NCBI RefSeq assembly: GCF_001654455.1
Contig: NZ_CP015772.1
Coordinates: 4,898,001 to 4,962,000, forward strand
Direction: 5' to 3'
DNA: 64,000 nt
Source of the DNA: Niabella ginsenosidivorans
GTDB lineage: Bacteria > Bacteroidota > Bacteroidia > Chitinophagales > Chitinophagaceae
Shown here: in pieces, positions 39,601 to 47,007 of the stretch
Layout: each line of letters begins with the position of its first letter
How positions within the stretch are numbered: position 1 is the stretch's first letter
The notes under the pieces: generated by a model
Told to the model about the DNA's origin: nothing
What the model saw: the letters and a program-made list of their open reading frames with translations, nothing else
Databases searched by the model: none
Position numbers and translations under genes: made by a program

Positions 39601-40965
39601 TGCTAACAGGTTTCCTTTAATATTAAGCTCGTCAAAGAGTTGCTGTTTAGCAGTCATATCCGGCACAAACACTTCTTTGGAACTTTTGTTGCGAAACTCC
39701 AGGTTATTTAATACCTGCCATATTTTAAACTCCTGGAACAATGGTGATGATTTAGGTGCAACCCGCAAGCCTATCCGCTTTTTTATCTTTAGTCCGTTCT
39801 TTTCAACTTCTATTTCCTTACTCTCAAATTCACAAAAGCTGATCAGCCCTTTTTGAGACTTCAATTTTCGCTGATAAAAAATAATAACGTCACGAATTTC
39901 TTCTTTTAATGCAGCAGTCAGTTCTGGATGAAACTTTGCCTGCGTTTCCCAAATGGTTTCAAACTCATCCAGGTAATCCTGCCGGTAAAAAACCTGCCCC
40001 TTCAGGCGGGTGTGCGGATTTTGTTTCAGTTGCTGATATAAATACTGGCCAACGGTTTGCTTGTTAAAAAACAATTCTTTGCTCCGGTCAGAAATAGCCC
40101 CCAGGTAGCCGCTGGATTTATTAAGGTCATTGTTTATTTCAGTAATCACGTAAGCCACTTCCTCTTTTGTTAATTGTTGATCAACGGCTTCGCTACGCCA
40201 TTGATAGGCTTTCAGTTTTTTTTCCTCCCTGCTGCCTTTATTTTCTGCTGTATTAAAACCATATTGTCCCCAAAATGCGGCTGATGTAGCCCGCTGTCCT
40301 TTTCCTTCCAAATGTTTTTTAAACTCTTCCGTTAATATTTCAGGATAAAATTGCTTTTGAAAACTCCACACCTTATCCAACTCTGCATTCAGATCAGACC
40401 GGTAAAAATCGGGCAGGTATTTTTTGCCCTCTTTTAATAACAGGTAAGAGAGCTGACCGGGAGTAAGGTTTTCTTCATATAATCTTTTAGCTACAGCCAT
40501 TCCGTCAATCAGCTGGCCCTCATCTTCGTTCTTGGCTTTCCGGCTGCTTTTATAGCCCCGCTTTTTATTAATAGCCAACAGGACCCGAGCAAAAGCTTCC
40601 AATGGAATTTCAGCAGTAGCAGCCAATGCTCTTACCGCATACGTAGCATGTGTTGTATTTTTGCCGTCCTCAGCAAGTTTTGTATCCACTGTAATAATAT
40701 GATTCGCTTTCAGTACCTCAATTAAATGATGCCGCCGGAGCTGGTAACGGTCCAGATTACGGCGCATGCCTCTTTTAAGCGTTCTATCAGCATTTACAGA
40801 TACCGGCCTGCCTTTTTCAAAATTGGTTTGTTCATCCGTGGTCAGGGGGTTTACACGAACACCTATCAGCTCAACAGCAGAGTTTTGATAATCTTCATCT
40901 TCAATTACTTTGGCAAAACCGATGGAAGTAGTGCCCAGATCGAGGCCCAAAATATTCCTTCTCAT
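36688..40965 (-). CDS. cas9: CRISPR-associated endonuclease Cas9 (type II-C, 1425 aa)
   Basis: All catalytic elements are present. RuvC-I is LGLDLGTTSIG (D9), and the Arg-rich bridge helix is near 64-88. RuvC-II is IRIELARE (E718). The HNH domain has DIDHIIPQ (H802), N816 and N825. RuvC-III is HRHHAMDALTIA (H974, D977). At 1425 aa it is long for II-C but typical of Bacteroidota Cas9. In the C-terminal WED/PI part two copies of a segment reading NDPKKAF ... NP.(W/Y).(N/D)EAK occur at about 1123-1157 and 1202-1232. It cuts DNA guided by crRNA:tracrRNA. It heads the cas9-cas1-cas2 operon, and the tracrRNA gene is divergent upstream. Confidence 0.98.
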   Translation of the reverse strand: MRRNILGLDLGTTSIGFAKVIEDEDYQNSAVELIGVRVNPLTTDEQTNFEKGRPVSVNADRTLKRGMRRNLDRYQLRRHHLIEVLKANHIITVDTKLAEDGKNTTHATYAVRALAATAEIPLEAFARVLLAINKKRGYKSSRKAKNEDEGQLIDGMAVAKRLYEENLTPGQLSYLLLKEGKKYLPDFYRSDLNAELDKVWSFQKQFYPEILTEEFKKHLEGKGQRATSAAFWGQYGFNTAENKGSREEKKLKAYQWRSEAVDQQLTKEEVAYVITEINNDLNKSSGYLGAISDRSKELFFNKQTVGQYLYQQLKQNPHTRLKGQVFYRQDYLDEFETIWETQAKFHPELTAALKEEIRDVIIFYQRKLKSQKGLISFCEFESKEIEVEKNGLKIKKRIGLRVAPKSSPLFQEFKIWQVLNNLEFRNKSSKEVFVPDMTAKQQLFDELNIKGNLLASEAIKILGYKTKDWEANYHTLEGNRTNKSLYDAYLKILELEGYDEDLLKLSGSDDIDVSKIEKSASEIKQMVHAVFEVLGINSTILDFDAEADGKAFEQQTAYRLWHLLYSAEDDNKKYLQEDIFIYGHDNIGLKKKLCERFGFRPEHTKILVNVAFSGDYGSLSSKAMRKIYPFIKELTYDKACREAGYRHSASSLSKEEIATRPLQKRLGLLKKNELRSPVVEKILNQMVNVVNALIDDENKRRKARGLSDDFHFDEIRIELARELKKNAKERAEMTTNINAAKQLHEKIIKILQTQFGVSNPSRNDIIRYKLYEELKNNGYKDLYTNTYISPDILFSKQIDIDHIIPQMSLFDDSFSNKTVVFRKDNQDKGNKTAYDYILGKYGELALEEYISRITSLFELGKKNKEEGINKAKFQKLQKRLIDIGDGFIEKDLRESQYIAKKAKNMLYAICRSVVATSGEITARLREDWDLVNVMQEINLPKFRALGLTEMVEKKDGGQKERIIDWTKRNDHRHHAMDALTIAFTRHSHIQYLNHLNARKDEASKWHPVVSKIEEKETDLVYDDLGNRKRRFKAPMPNFREVVKEHLENVLISHKAKNKVVTKNKNKIKTAKGEKIKTELTPRGQLHKETIYGRYRYYESKEEKVGPKFDAETIGMVVNPQYRKLLLERLTTNGNDPKKAFGGKNTLSKNPLYIDEAKQELLPEKILLRWLNDDYSIRKDVTPENLKDVKTIEKVLDEGIKKILLKRLVDFGNDPKKAFSDLDKNPIWLNEAKGITIKRVTISGVKNAEALHYKKDHFGNAILNENGKLIPSSFVSTGNNHHVAIYRDAEGNLQERVVSLFDAVQLVNAGEAVIDREYNKGIGWQFLFTMKQNEMFVFPNEKTGFDPKEIDLLNTDNRKLISPNLFRVQKIASKNYFFRHHLETNVEERKELKDIVYKPQLGLNAIKDVVKVRINHLGKIISVGEY

Positions 40966-41013
40966 ACGTTTATTATTGATCCTGGTAAAGTTAAATCCTC
41001 ATAGCAAAATATT

Positions 41014-41029
41014 TTACGGGTTCCCGTAA
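41014..41029. promoter_or_regulatory. Palindromic operator of the tracrRNA promoter
   Basis: TTACGG-GTTC-CCGTAA is a perfect palindrome with a 4-nt centre. It ends 21 nt before the tracrRNA -7 box at 41051. The same palindrome-N21-box geometry occurs at 44250, 59701, 60387 and 60772. The centre would be near -43 of the transcript, the position of a class II activator. It also lies about 50 bp upstream of the divergent cas9 start and could affect both. Confidence 0.7.
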
Positions 41030-41050
41030 TAACTACAATAAAAACTAATT

Positions 41051-41058
41051 TATATTTG
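41051..41058 (+). promoter_or_regulatory. tracrRNA -7 box
   Basis: TATATTTG matches TAnnTTTG and ends 5 nt before the anti-repeat, placing the transcript start at about 41063-41066. Confidence 0.7.
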
Positions 41059-41063
41059 CTTTT

Positions 41064-41141
41064 GAAAGCAATTCACAATAAGGATGATTCCGTTGTGAAA
41101 ACATTTAGCGCCTCGCCTATCTGCGGGGCATTTTTGTTTTT
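41064..41141 (+). ncRNA. tracrRNA
   Basis: The anti-repeat GAAAGCAATTCACAA (41064-41078) is complementary to repeat positions 2-16. The II-C-like nexus region AAGGATGATTCCGTTGTG follows. The terminator stem is GCCTCGC (41110-41116) with GCGGGGC (41123-41129) and two T-runs. The mature length is about 70-78 nt. It is transcribed away from cas9. Both repeat lengths in the array share the 16 bases it pairs with, so one tracrRNA can serve all crRNAs. Confidence 0.93.
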
Positions 41142-41164
41142 AGCTATCAGACCTCTATTTTTAA

Positions 41165-41208
41165 AAGAGAGGCATTGCGCCTCTCTTAAATTGAAAGCAA
41201 TTCACAAC
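41165..41208 (-). other. Second anti-repeat / solo half-repeat with adjacent hairpin
   Basis: GAAAGCAATTCACAAC (41193-41208) is a perfect 16-nt complement of the CRISPR repeat start, one base longer than the tracrRNA anti-repeat. Next to it is the 9-bp hairpin AAGAGAGGC-ATTGC-GCCTCTCTT (41165-41187). On the plus strand it would be an anti-repeat without a tracr tail. On the minus strand it reads as a repeat 5' part followed by a hairpin and a T-rich run, like a crRNA-like RNA that could pair with the tracrRNA. No gene is seen between 41209 and 41439 apart from short hairpins (for example CCTGAGAT-GCT-ATCTCAGG near 41373). Confidence 0.6.
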
Positions 41209-41439
41209 TCATCAATCAACCACGTATTATCATTATCAATGAGTTTCAATATTCATTTTGTAAAATTAATAAATATACGTGGATTTATTGATGACAATTT
41301 TAAAAATAAAATTATTTTGTACTATCTTCGTTCCTATAAATGCGAAACGCCCCGTTTCCGGAGCGTCAATCCTGAGATGCTATCTCAGGAGCTGTTCTTG
41401 TATTATCAAAGATAAATTGAAAAATGCAAATAACCAAAT

Positions 41440-42048
41440 ATGGAAAGAATAATTGCTTATATTGACGGATTCAACCTTTATTTTGGGATGAAACAAAATG
41501 GCAACGGCACGCTATGGTTGAACCCACAACAGTTGGTTTTATCTCTATTAAAATCGCATCAGGAATTAATATCGATAAAATATTTTACCTCCCGGATACG
41601 TAATAACCCTGATAAAGAAGACCGGCAAAAGACCTATTTAGAAGCACTCGAAACTCTATCAAACTTTAAAATAACCTATGGCCACTATCAATCACATATT
41701 GAAACATGTCGTAGATGTGGGCATAGTTATCCATACTCTAATGAAAAAATGACTGATGTAAATATTGCCGTCGCAATGATGGAAGACGCGCATAATAGCC
41801 TATATGATACAGCGATTTTAATAACAGGGGATAGCGATTTGGTTCCTCCGATCAATTCCATTCATAATATTTATCCAAATAAAAGAGTATTTGTCGCATT
41901 TCCTCCTAATCGTTCCAATCTAAGCGTAAAAAATGTAGCTAAGGGAAGTTTAGTAATTGGCCGAAAGAAATTAGCAGAGGCTCAATTTCCTCCAGTTGTT
42001 ATAAAAGCAAGTGGGTTTAGGTTAATAAAGCCGAGTACCTGGATATAA
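41440..42048 (+). CDS. NYN-domain (LabA/DUF88-like) putative RNase
   Basis: This 202-aa protein has the NYN/PIN-like catalytic pattern: YIDGFNLYFG at the N-terminus, EKMTDVNIAVAMMEDA in the middle and AILITGDSDLVPPI, giving the conserved Asp set of this metal-dependent nuclease fold. An inserted zinc knuckle is suggested by CRRCGHSYPYS. NYN proteins often cleave RNA, and some are linked with defence. It stands alone between the CRISPR locus and the accessory block. Confidence 0.88.
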   Translation: MERIIAYIDGFNLYFGMKQNGNGTLWLNPQQLVLSLLKSHQELISIKYFTSRIRNNPDKEDRQKTYLEALETLSNFKITYGHYQSHIETCRRCGHSYPYSNEKMTDVNIAVAMMEDAHNSLYDTAILITGDSDLVPPINSIHNIYPNKRVFVAFPPNRSNLSVKNVAKGSLVIGRKKLAEAQFPPVVIKASGFRLIKPSTWI

Positions 42049-42071
42049 AACCTGCTCCTTATACGATTTTC

Positions 42072-42302
42072 TTATCTTTTAATCAATCTGAAAAACTCCT
42101 CAAGCGTTAAATCTCTTGCAGTATAAATTTTGTGCAACGTATAAAGGCTGATTTTATACGCTGTTTTTTTAAAATCAATAATTTGCCGTATTGTTTTTTC
42201 ATCTACCTCATGTTCATCAGCAAAAGAACGCATAGAACCTTCTCATTGGGCAATCCACTCTTTATTGATGTAGTTGCAAATATCGGCACTGAGGCCATGC
42301 AT
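42072..42302 (-). pseudogene. XRE-like regulator remnant, copy A of a duplicated segment
   Basis: On the minus strand MHGLSADICNYINKEW leads to an in-frame TGA. After it MRSFADEHEVDEKTIRQI ... LEEFFRLIKR (53 codons from ATG at 42233) reads like the helix-turn-helix core and end of an XRE regulator. Copy B at 48022-48252 has the same frame, length and TGA. Either a nonsense mutation preceded the duplication, or the short 53-aa frame is a real product. The copies bracket a 5.9-kb block. Confidence 0.6.
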
Positions 42303-42306
42303 TAAA

Positions 42307-42429
42307 TTATCGATCCTCAACCCCGAATTCAAAATCCAGCAGTTTTTTAGGATGAACTTTCAGTCCTTTTGCTATGGCTACTAAAACTGATAAAGTTGTA
42401 CAGTCTCCTCCATTGATGATTTTATAACC
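42307..42429 (-). pseudogene. Degraded helix-turn-helix protein, C-terminal fragment
   Basis: A short minus-strand frame reads INGGDCTTLSVLVAIAKG then LKVHPKKLLDFEFGVED and a stop. This matches the last two helices of XRE-type regulators. No start is found and the sequence further upstream is degenerate. A more decayed equivalent follows copy B near 48255-48380, just beyond the intact XRE gene. Confidence 0.5.
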
Positions 42430-42483
42430 ACCTAGGTTAATTCATCCGCAGCTTCTTTACAGATTTTTAATAGTTCCAAAAAT

Positions 42484-42608
42484 TAAGTATATTTAGCAAA
42501 ATAACCATTTGGAAAATTGAAACTGCTAAAGCAAAATAACCAGAATTATTGCAGAAGAAAACAAAATTTTTAACTAATAAAAACTATTGCACAATCGTAT
42601 TTTAAGCG
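42484..42608 (+). repeat. Repeated leader module, copy 1
   Basis: It begins AAGTATATTTAGCA, contains AACCATTTGGAAAATTGAA and ACTGCT, and ends near TTTTAAGCGTT. About 80% of it recurs at 44334-44460 upstream of the Kiwa-like pair. A weak partial copy (AAGTATATTAGCAAAGCAAC) lies at about 46107. It sits just before the 42686 gene. Confidence 0.6.
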
Positions 42609-42685
42609 TTACAAACAACTGCAAACATTTTGTAATTTCGAAAAATCAGCTCGTTGGTGACAAGTATAGCAGATACCCTAAACAG

Positions 42686-43399
42686 ATGAACGATATAGCA
42701 ACAAACTATTATTTTGGGGGTTACTACTTGACCAAACTCAGGCCTAAAGGTTATGGGTCTGGCTTGGGTAATTTGATATATACTTGCAGCGAGTGCATTA
42801 ATGACCCCTTACTTGACACCTGGTCTTATAGTTGGGCAACGGACAACAACAAACAAATAGACGAAATAAAAAGTAATTTTAAGCTGTCGGAAAACCAAAT
42901 AGACAAGATTAGAAATTGGGTAAACGACAAGATCCAGGACAACAAAATTGGATTTTTAAATGTGTTCCAGGACCTTGAAACCGCACTTGATTATAAAAGC
43001 AGGTTCTTTATTCATTTAAGTGACATAAAAATTTTTGCCCTCTATTTTGACGCAAACGAAAAAGAGGCTATTCTTAAAGAGTTCAGGCCACAATCCGAAA
43101 CCATGAGAGAAATTGGATTGCGTTTGACACTTTTGAAGGAAATACTAGAACCGGAAAACGAAATAGTTTTAGGATACGACTATATTGGAATTGAAATTGA
43201 CGGCAGTTTTCATAGTTTTCATTGCCACGACATCGGGAGGGAACTGGCCGGCAAATTTGGTTTGGTTTTAAACGAATATGGCTTATTTGACAGCAACTTA
43301 AATTCAAAACAAGTGCTCGACTATTTGAACGACGAAAAAAACGGTTGTGAACCCGTTCCCTGGTTTATTGTAAAGACAAAACTTGTGCGGGATGTATAA
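42686..43399 (+). CDS. Protein of unknown function
   Basis: This is a 237-aa protein from ATG at 42686 (MNDIATNYYFGGYYLTK). A TTG at 42587 would add 33 residues from the repeated leader and is less likely. There is no signal peptide or membrane segment. The C-terminal part (GYDYIGIEIDGSFHSFHC ... GCEPVPWFIVKTKLV) is rich in acidic and aromatic residues, like many toxin-immunity proteins, but I recognise no named family. It lies inside the 5.9-kb block bounded by duplicated pseudogenes. Confidence 0.65.
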   Translation: MNDIATNYYFGGYYLTKLRPKGYGSGLGNLIYTCSECINDPLLDTWSYSWATDNNKQIDEIKSNFKLSENQIDKIRNWVNDKIQDNKIGFLNVFQDLETALDYKSRFFIHLSDIKIFALYFDANEKEAILKEFRPQSETMREIGLRLTLLKEILEPENEIVLGYDYIGIEIDGSFHSFHCHDIGRELAGKFGLVLNEYGLFDSNLNSKQVLDYLNDEKNGCEPVPWFIVKTKLVRDV

Positions 43400-43579
43400 A
43401 ACACAGGCCCCAGCAGGCGATTTGGCAATAGGGCGGGGCAACGAAAATAAATGTATTTAAACCAGTAAAAGCAATTATAGATCCCTGTTTAAGCGTTTAC
43501 AAACAATTATAGCCGTTTAATGGCCTCAACAATCGGCGGGTTGGAGGCAACCTTTTCACTCATACCTTAAGACTTTGAA

Positions 43580-44179
43580 ATGAGAAAAACTATAAAATGG
43601 ATTTTAATAATACTTGGTGGCGGGCTTTTACTTTTCTTTGGTTGCGTTTTTTACGTTTTTTCAACTTTCAGATTTGACGACGGAAAACATTATTCAACTC
43701 AAGACCTGATAGACAATTATAATCAAAAGAGCAACCAAATTACTGACTTAAAAACATATGTCAACAAAATTATACCTACGAGCAAATCTGTGGACATAGA
43801 ATTTGAGGGAAATAAAAAATTGTTCATTTTTCATTTGAAGGATACGAACAATTATGACAGCAATTGGGATTTAAACTTAAACTCAGCAAAGACAGACACA
43901 CTTTTGAAAAAACTGAACTGGACAAAAGAAACATTAAAAGTGCTAAAAGAAAAACTTGACGCAGCAAATTGTATTTCTGTAAAAAGTGGCGAACCTTGCA
44001 ATATTGGCTTTCAACGAAGTGGAATGGGAAAATTTTACTATAACATATTTGACAACCCGATCCCAGACAGTTTAAAAAATAAATACAATGACAGTTGTAC
44101 GTATATTCTTTATACAGACAAAGTCGTTTTAGAGTATGGGGGTGGTGCAATTGGGCCACAATGCTTTCCAATAAACTAA
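43580..44179 (+). CDS. Membrane-anchored protein of unknown function
   Basis: This 199-aa protein has an N-terminal membrane segment (IKWILIILGGGLLLFFGCVFYVF), either an anchor or an uncleaved signal. A soluble domain of about 170 residues faces outward and carries two late Cys residues (NCISVKSGEPCNIGF). I recognise no family. The codon use and AT-richness match the surrounding island rather than the carbohydrate locus. Confidence 0.65.
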   Translation: MRKTIKWILIILGGGLLLFFGCVFYVFSTFRFDDGKHYSTQDLIDNYNQKSNQITDLKTYVNKIIPTSKSVDIEFEGNKKLFIFHLKDTNNYDSNWDLNLNSAKTDTLLKKLNWTKETLKVLKEKLDAANCISVKSGEPCNIGFQRSGMGKFYYNIFDNPIPDSLKNKYNDSCTYILYTDKVVLEYGGGAIGPQCFPIN

Positions 44180-44249
44180 TTGGCGGTAAGAAAAGCTACC
44201 GCTAACAAGCAGGTTAGCAATACCGCGAGGCAACAAACACCCTTCCCCT

Positions 44250-44265
44250 TTACGGTTTCCCGTAA
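44250..44265. promoter_or_regulatory. Palindromic operator upstream of the Kiwa-like pair
   Basis: TTACGG-TTTC-CCGTAA is perfect apart from its centre. It is followed after exactly 21 nt by TATATTTG (44287-44294), the same arrangement as at the tracrRNA. The transcript would run toward kwaA, 255 nt downstream, through leader module copy 2. Confidence 0.65.
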
Positions 44266-44333
44266 TCACACCATCTTAAAGCAAAATATATTTGTCCTAA
44301 GACACTAGAATTTTTTTTAACAATTAAAAAAAG

Positions 44334-44460
44334 AAGTATATTTAGCAGTACAACCATTTGGAAAATTGAAACTGCTGAAGCACAAAATACCAGGACGGTT
44401 GCGGAACTAAACAATTTTTTTAACTAATATACGCGATGGCATAGCCGTGTTTAAACGTTT
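44334..44460 (+). repeat. Repeated leader module, copy 2
   Basis: AAGTATATTTAGCAGTACAA ... ACCATTTGGAAAATTGAA ... TTTAAACGTTTAG closely matches copy 1 at 42484-42608. It lies between the promoter at 44287 and the Kiwa-like pair. Confidence 0.6.
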
Positions 44461-44554
44461 AGTAATTGCGTCAATTGGCGAGGTAGTGGCAACCCTATGA
44501 ACCGAGTCCGTGCAAAAATTGAAGAAACAATATAATTATTAACAATCCGTAAAA

Positions 44555-45076
44555 GTGAAACGCATTTATCAACTTTTTCTAGCTTTCAATTCAACTTGGT
44601 TAATTGTTGTTGTTTATCTAGTAAAAGAAAAATATAAGTTCAATATTTTAGACAGTTATCCGATGTATTATTCTTGGGCAATATTCATATTAATTCCAAT
44701 TTTTCTAACTGCATTAAGTTTTTTAATTGCTTTGAAATTGCCAAAAGATAATTTAAGAAGCAATTCTGTTACTGAAATAGAATTAGCCAATAATAATTTT
44801 TTGCCAACCTATTTAGGTTATTTTTTTGTATCGCTTGGTGTTAACGATATTTCAACTTTAATAGTTGTTTTTGGAGTTATTTATGTGTTTACATACTTAT
44901 CACAGACCCTATATTTCAATCCAATTTTTCTACTTTTTGGTTATCATTTTTATTTCATAAAGACGACAACAAATGTGAAAATATTTTTGATTACTAGAAA
45001 AAAACTCAAAGTTCCGGGTGACGAAGAATTCGAAAATCTTAAGAGAATAAATAATTATACATTCATTGACTTATAA
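44555..45076 (+). CDS. kwaA: Kiwa-like membrane protein KwaA
   Basis: This 173-aa protein starts at GTG and has about four membrane segments (residues about 8-25, 40-63, 84-108, 115-135) and a short charged C-terminal tail. Size, topology and position just before a KwaB-like gene fit KwaA, the membrane sensor of the two-gene Kiwa anti-phage system. Divergence from the well-known proteobacterial form is considerable, so this rests on the pair. The downstream gene starts 10 bp after its stop. Confidence 0.65.
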   Translation: MKRIYQLFLAFNSTWLIVVVYLVKEKYKFNILDSYPMYYSWAIFILIPIFLTALSFLIALKLPKDNLRSNSVTEIELANNNFLPTYLGYFFVSLGVNDISTLIVVFGVIYVFTYLSQTLYFNPIFLLFGYHFYFIKTTTNVKIFLITRKKLKVPGDEEFENLKRINNYTFIDL

Positions 45077-45086
45077 CAAATTAATT

Positions 45087-45899
45087 ATGGCGAACTATAT
45101 ATTTGGTAAAGTAAAAAGGAAACAAAAAATGTTTCGAATAATTGAAACTGAGACTCAGGTTTATGATATAGCAAACCTTGTGTTGAATGGAATTGATTAT
45201 AACCCAGCAACCTTAATCGAAGATGAAGAATTATACAAATTGACAAATTTTTCTGAATCGGATTACTGTTTAGACTTCTTAACAAACGAATTAAATACTG
45301 TTGAACATGACCAAATTTCAAAAGAAGATTTAAAGAAATTATCATTTATTTGTACTGTTCAAGACAGTTTATATTTTTTCCAAATAATAAATTCAACCTT
45401 CTTTATAAGTAAAAAATGGTTTTCAATAGATGAATTGACATTAGAAACTGAAAAACCAATAATAACTATTAACTCTTTTGCAGATGCCATTTATGATAAG
45501 CAACAGGATATCTTGTACTTTAAGAAACTTACATCTGCTCAAAAAATCTTTAAAGGAATGGACCAATTGTACAAGGAAGCAACAGAAGCTGAAAGCGAAA
45601 CATTTTTAGAAAATGACTTCCTTGAAGTATCACAAGATTTTGTTGTAGCCCAAATTTCTATACCCAATAGAAAGCGAATAGCTTTAGTAAATGAAACCTT
45701 GAACAGACTTTCCGATGAAGAAAAATTAGCTATCTACAACTATACAAATCAGTATGGCCAAGTTGTATATGAGAATGGTAAGTTCAAAATTGAAAGTGAT
45801 GATGATTTGAAATTTGTTTTATGGGGAATCGAACAAAGATTTTATACAACTCAAGTTGGAGGAGAAAAAAGAGTAGCAAACTCAATAATAAGTATTTAA
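45087..45899 (+). CDS. kwaB: Kiwa-like KwaB (DUF4868) protein
   Basis: This is a 270-aa protein from ATG at 45087 (MANYIFGKVKRKQKMFRI). An upstream in-frame start at 45066 overlaps the previous gene. It is a soluble, acidic protein. The C-terminal block (RIALVNETLNRLSDEEKLA ... RFYTTQVGGEKRVANSI) resembles the conserved end of DUF4868/KwaB proteins, which bind DNA and act with KwaA during phage infection. The family call is from pattern recognition, not a search. Confidence 0.65.
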   Translation: MANYIFGKVKRKQKMFRIIETETQVYDIANLVLNGIDYNPATLIEDEELYKLTNFSESDYCLDFLTNELNTVEHDQISKEDLKKLSFICTVQDSLYFFQIINSTFFISKKWFSIDELTLETEKPIITINSFADAIYDKQQDILYFKKLTSAQKIFKGMDQLYKEATEAESETFLENDFLEVSQDFVVAQISIPNRKRIALVNETLNRLSDEEKLAIYNYTNQYGQVVYENGKFKIESDDDLKFVLWGIEQRFYTTQVGGEKRVANSIISI

Positions 45900-46021
45900 G
45901 GCAGCAATTAACATGGTATTTATAAAAGATGGGCTGACATCAGTTATTAAATTTTTACCAACTATTTTGCCTGTGCCTTGCATAGGTACCCAAACTATGA
46001 CACAAGGATAGAAGCGCTTCT

Positions 46022-46064
46022 TTACGGTTTCCGCAATAATGCTCTGCGATTGAGAATGTTTTTG
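46022..46064 (+). promoter_or_regulatory. Degenerate palindrome-promoter element
   Basis: TTACGG-TTT-CCGCAA (46022-46036) with TGTTTTTG 20 nt later (46057-46064) looks like a weakened version of the palindrome-N21-TAnnTTTG promoter. It would serve the DUF4145 gene at 46203. No gene is seen between 45900 and 46202. Confidence 0.4.
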
Positions 46065-46202
46065 TATAACCAGGGGTAAAAGACTTTTTATCAATTGTAA
46101 AAAATAAGTATATTAGCAAAGCAACTAACTTTGATGAAACAGAAACTGACTGAAAAAAAAAAGAGATTGCTAGACAATTGTAAGATATATACTTAACTAT
46201 TT

Positions 46203-46856
46203 ATGAGTAACATACCCATACATACAAAGACAGGCGACAGGCATATTACAGGGTTGCCAGACAAATGCCCATATTGCCATAAATCAATTACGCCGAATCC
46301 ACTATACGGGCATAAGCATAAGGATAATTTCGATGTGTTTTTCTTTTGTCCTAATGATCAATGTAAGAGATCTTTTATCGGCTACTATGATTGGGGTCCA
46401 GTGGCATCTGTATCTAACTATTTGCATAAAACAAGTTTTGGCTCATTAACTGAAAGAGATTTTTCTAATACTATAAAGGGTATATCAGTCCAATTTGAAA
46501 TAATATATAATCAAGCTTATTCTGCTGAACAGCAGAATCTGATTGAAATATGTGGCGTTGGTTATCGAAAGGCACTTGAATTTTTGATTAAAGATTATGC
46601 AATTCAAAATCATCCTGATGATAAGGAGAAAATTGAAAAACAGTTTTTATCAGCAACTATTGAAAGATATGTAACTGACAGTAGAGTAAAATCGGTAGCG
46701 AAACGAGCTGTATGGCTTGGAAATGATGAAACTCACTATATAAGAAAATGGGAAGGCAAAAACTTGGAGGATTTAAAAAAACTCACAGATCTAACAATAC
46801 ATTGGATTGAAATGGAAGCCTTGACAAAGAGTTTTAATGAAGATATGCCGGATTAG
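46203..46856 (+). CDS. DUF4145-domain protein with zinc ribbon
   Basis: This 217-aa protein has an N-terminal zinc ribbon (CPYC ... CPNDQC) followed by the helical DUF4145 domain with IEICGVGYRKALEFLIKDYA and WLGNDETHYIRKW. DUF4145 proteins occur in restriction and other defence loci, alone or fused to nucleases, and their role is unresolved. There is no membrane segment. It stands just after the Kiwa-like pair in the accessory block. Confidence 0.85.
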   Translation: MSNIPIHTKTGDRHITGLPDKCPYCHKSITPNPLYGHKHKDNFDVFFFCPNDQCKRSFIGYYDWGPVASVSNYLHKTSFGSLTERDFSNTIKGISVQFEIIYNQAYSAEQQNLIEICGVGYRKALEFLIKDYAIQNHPDDKEKIEKQFLSATIERYVTDSRVKSVAKRAVWLGNDETHYIRKWEGKNLEDLKKLTDLTIHWIEMEALTKSFNEDMPD

Positions 46857-47007
46857 TAGTTAATTACAAATACAGAAAAAGACTATGACAATAGCAGTAG
46901 TATAATTTATAATAGAAATCAAAGTATGTAACGGATAAAGCCATTTGTAAATGTTTACATGTTATACTAATTGGCAACTAACTTCGCTTGGTGCTTAATT
47001 AATTGAA

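Noticed and set aside
43400-44554. Integron attC-like sites between the island genes
   Set aside because: Short GGCAACC/GTT-like words and a small hairpin (GCGGTA/TACCGC) are present, but no consistent paired core sites and no integrase gene were found.
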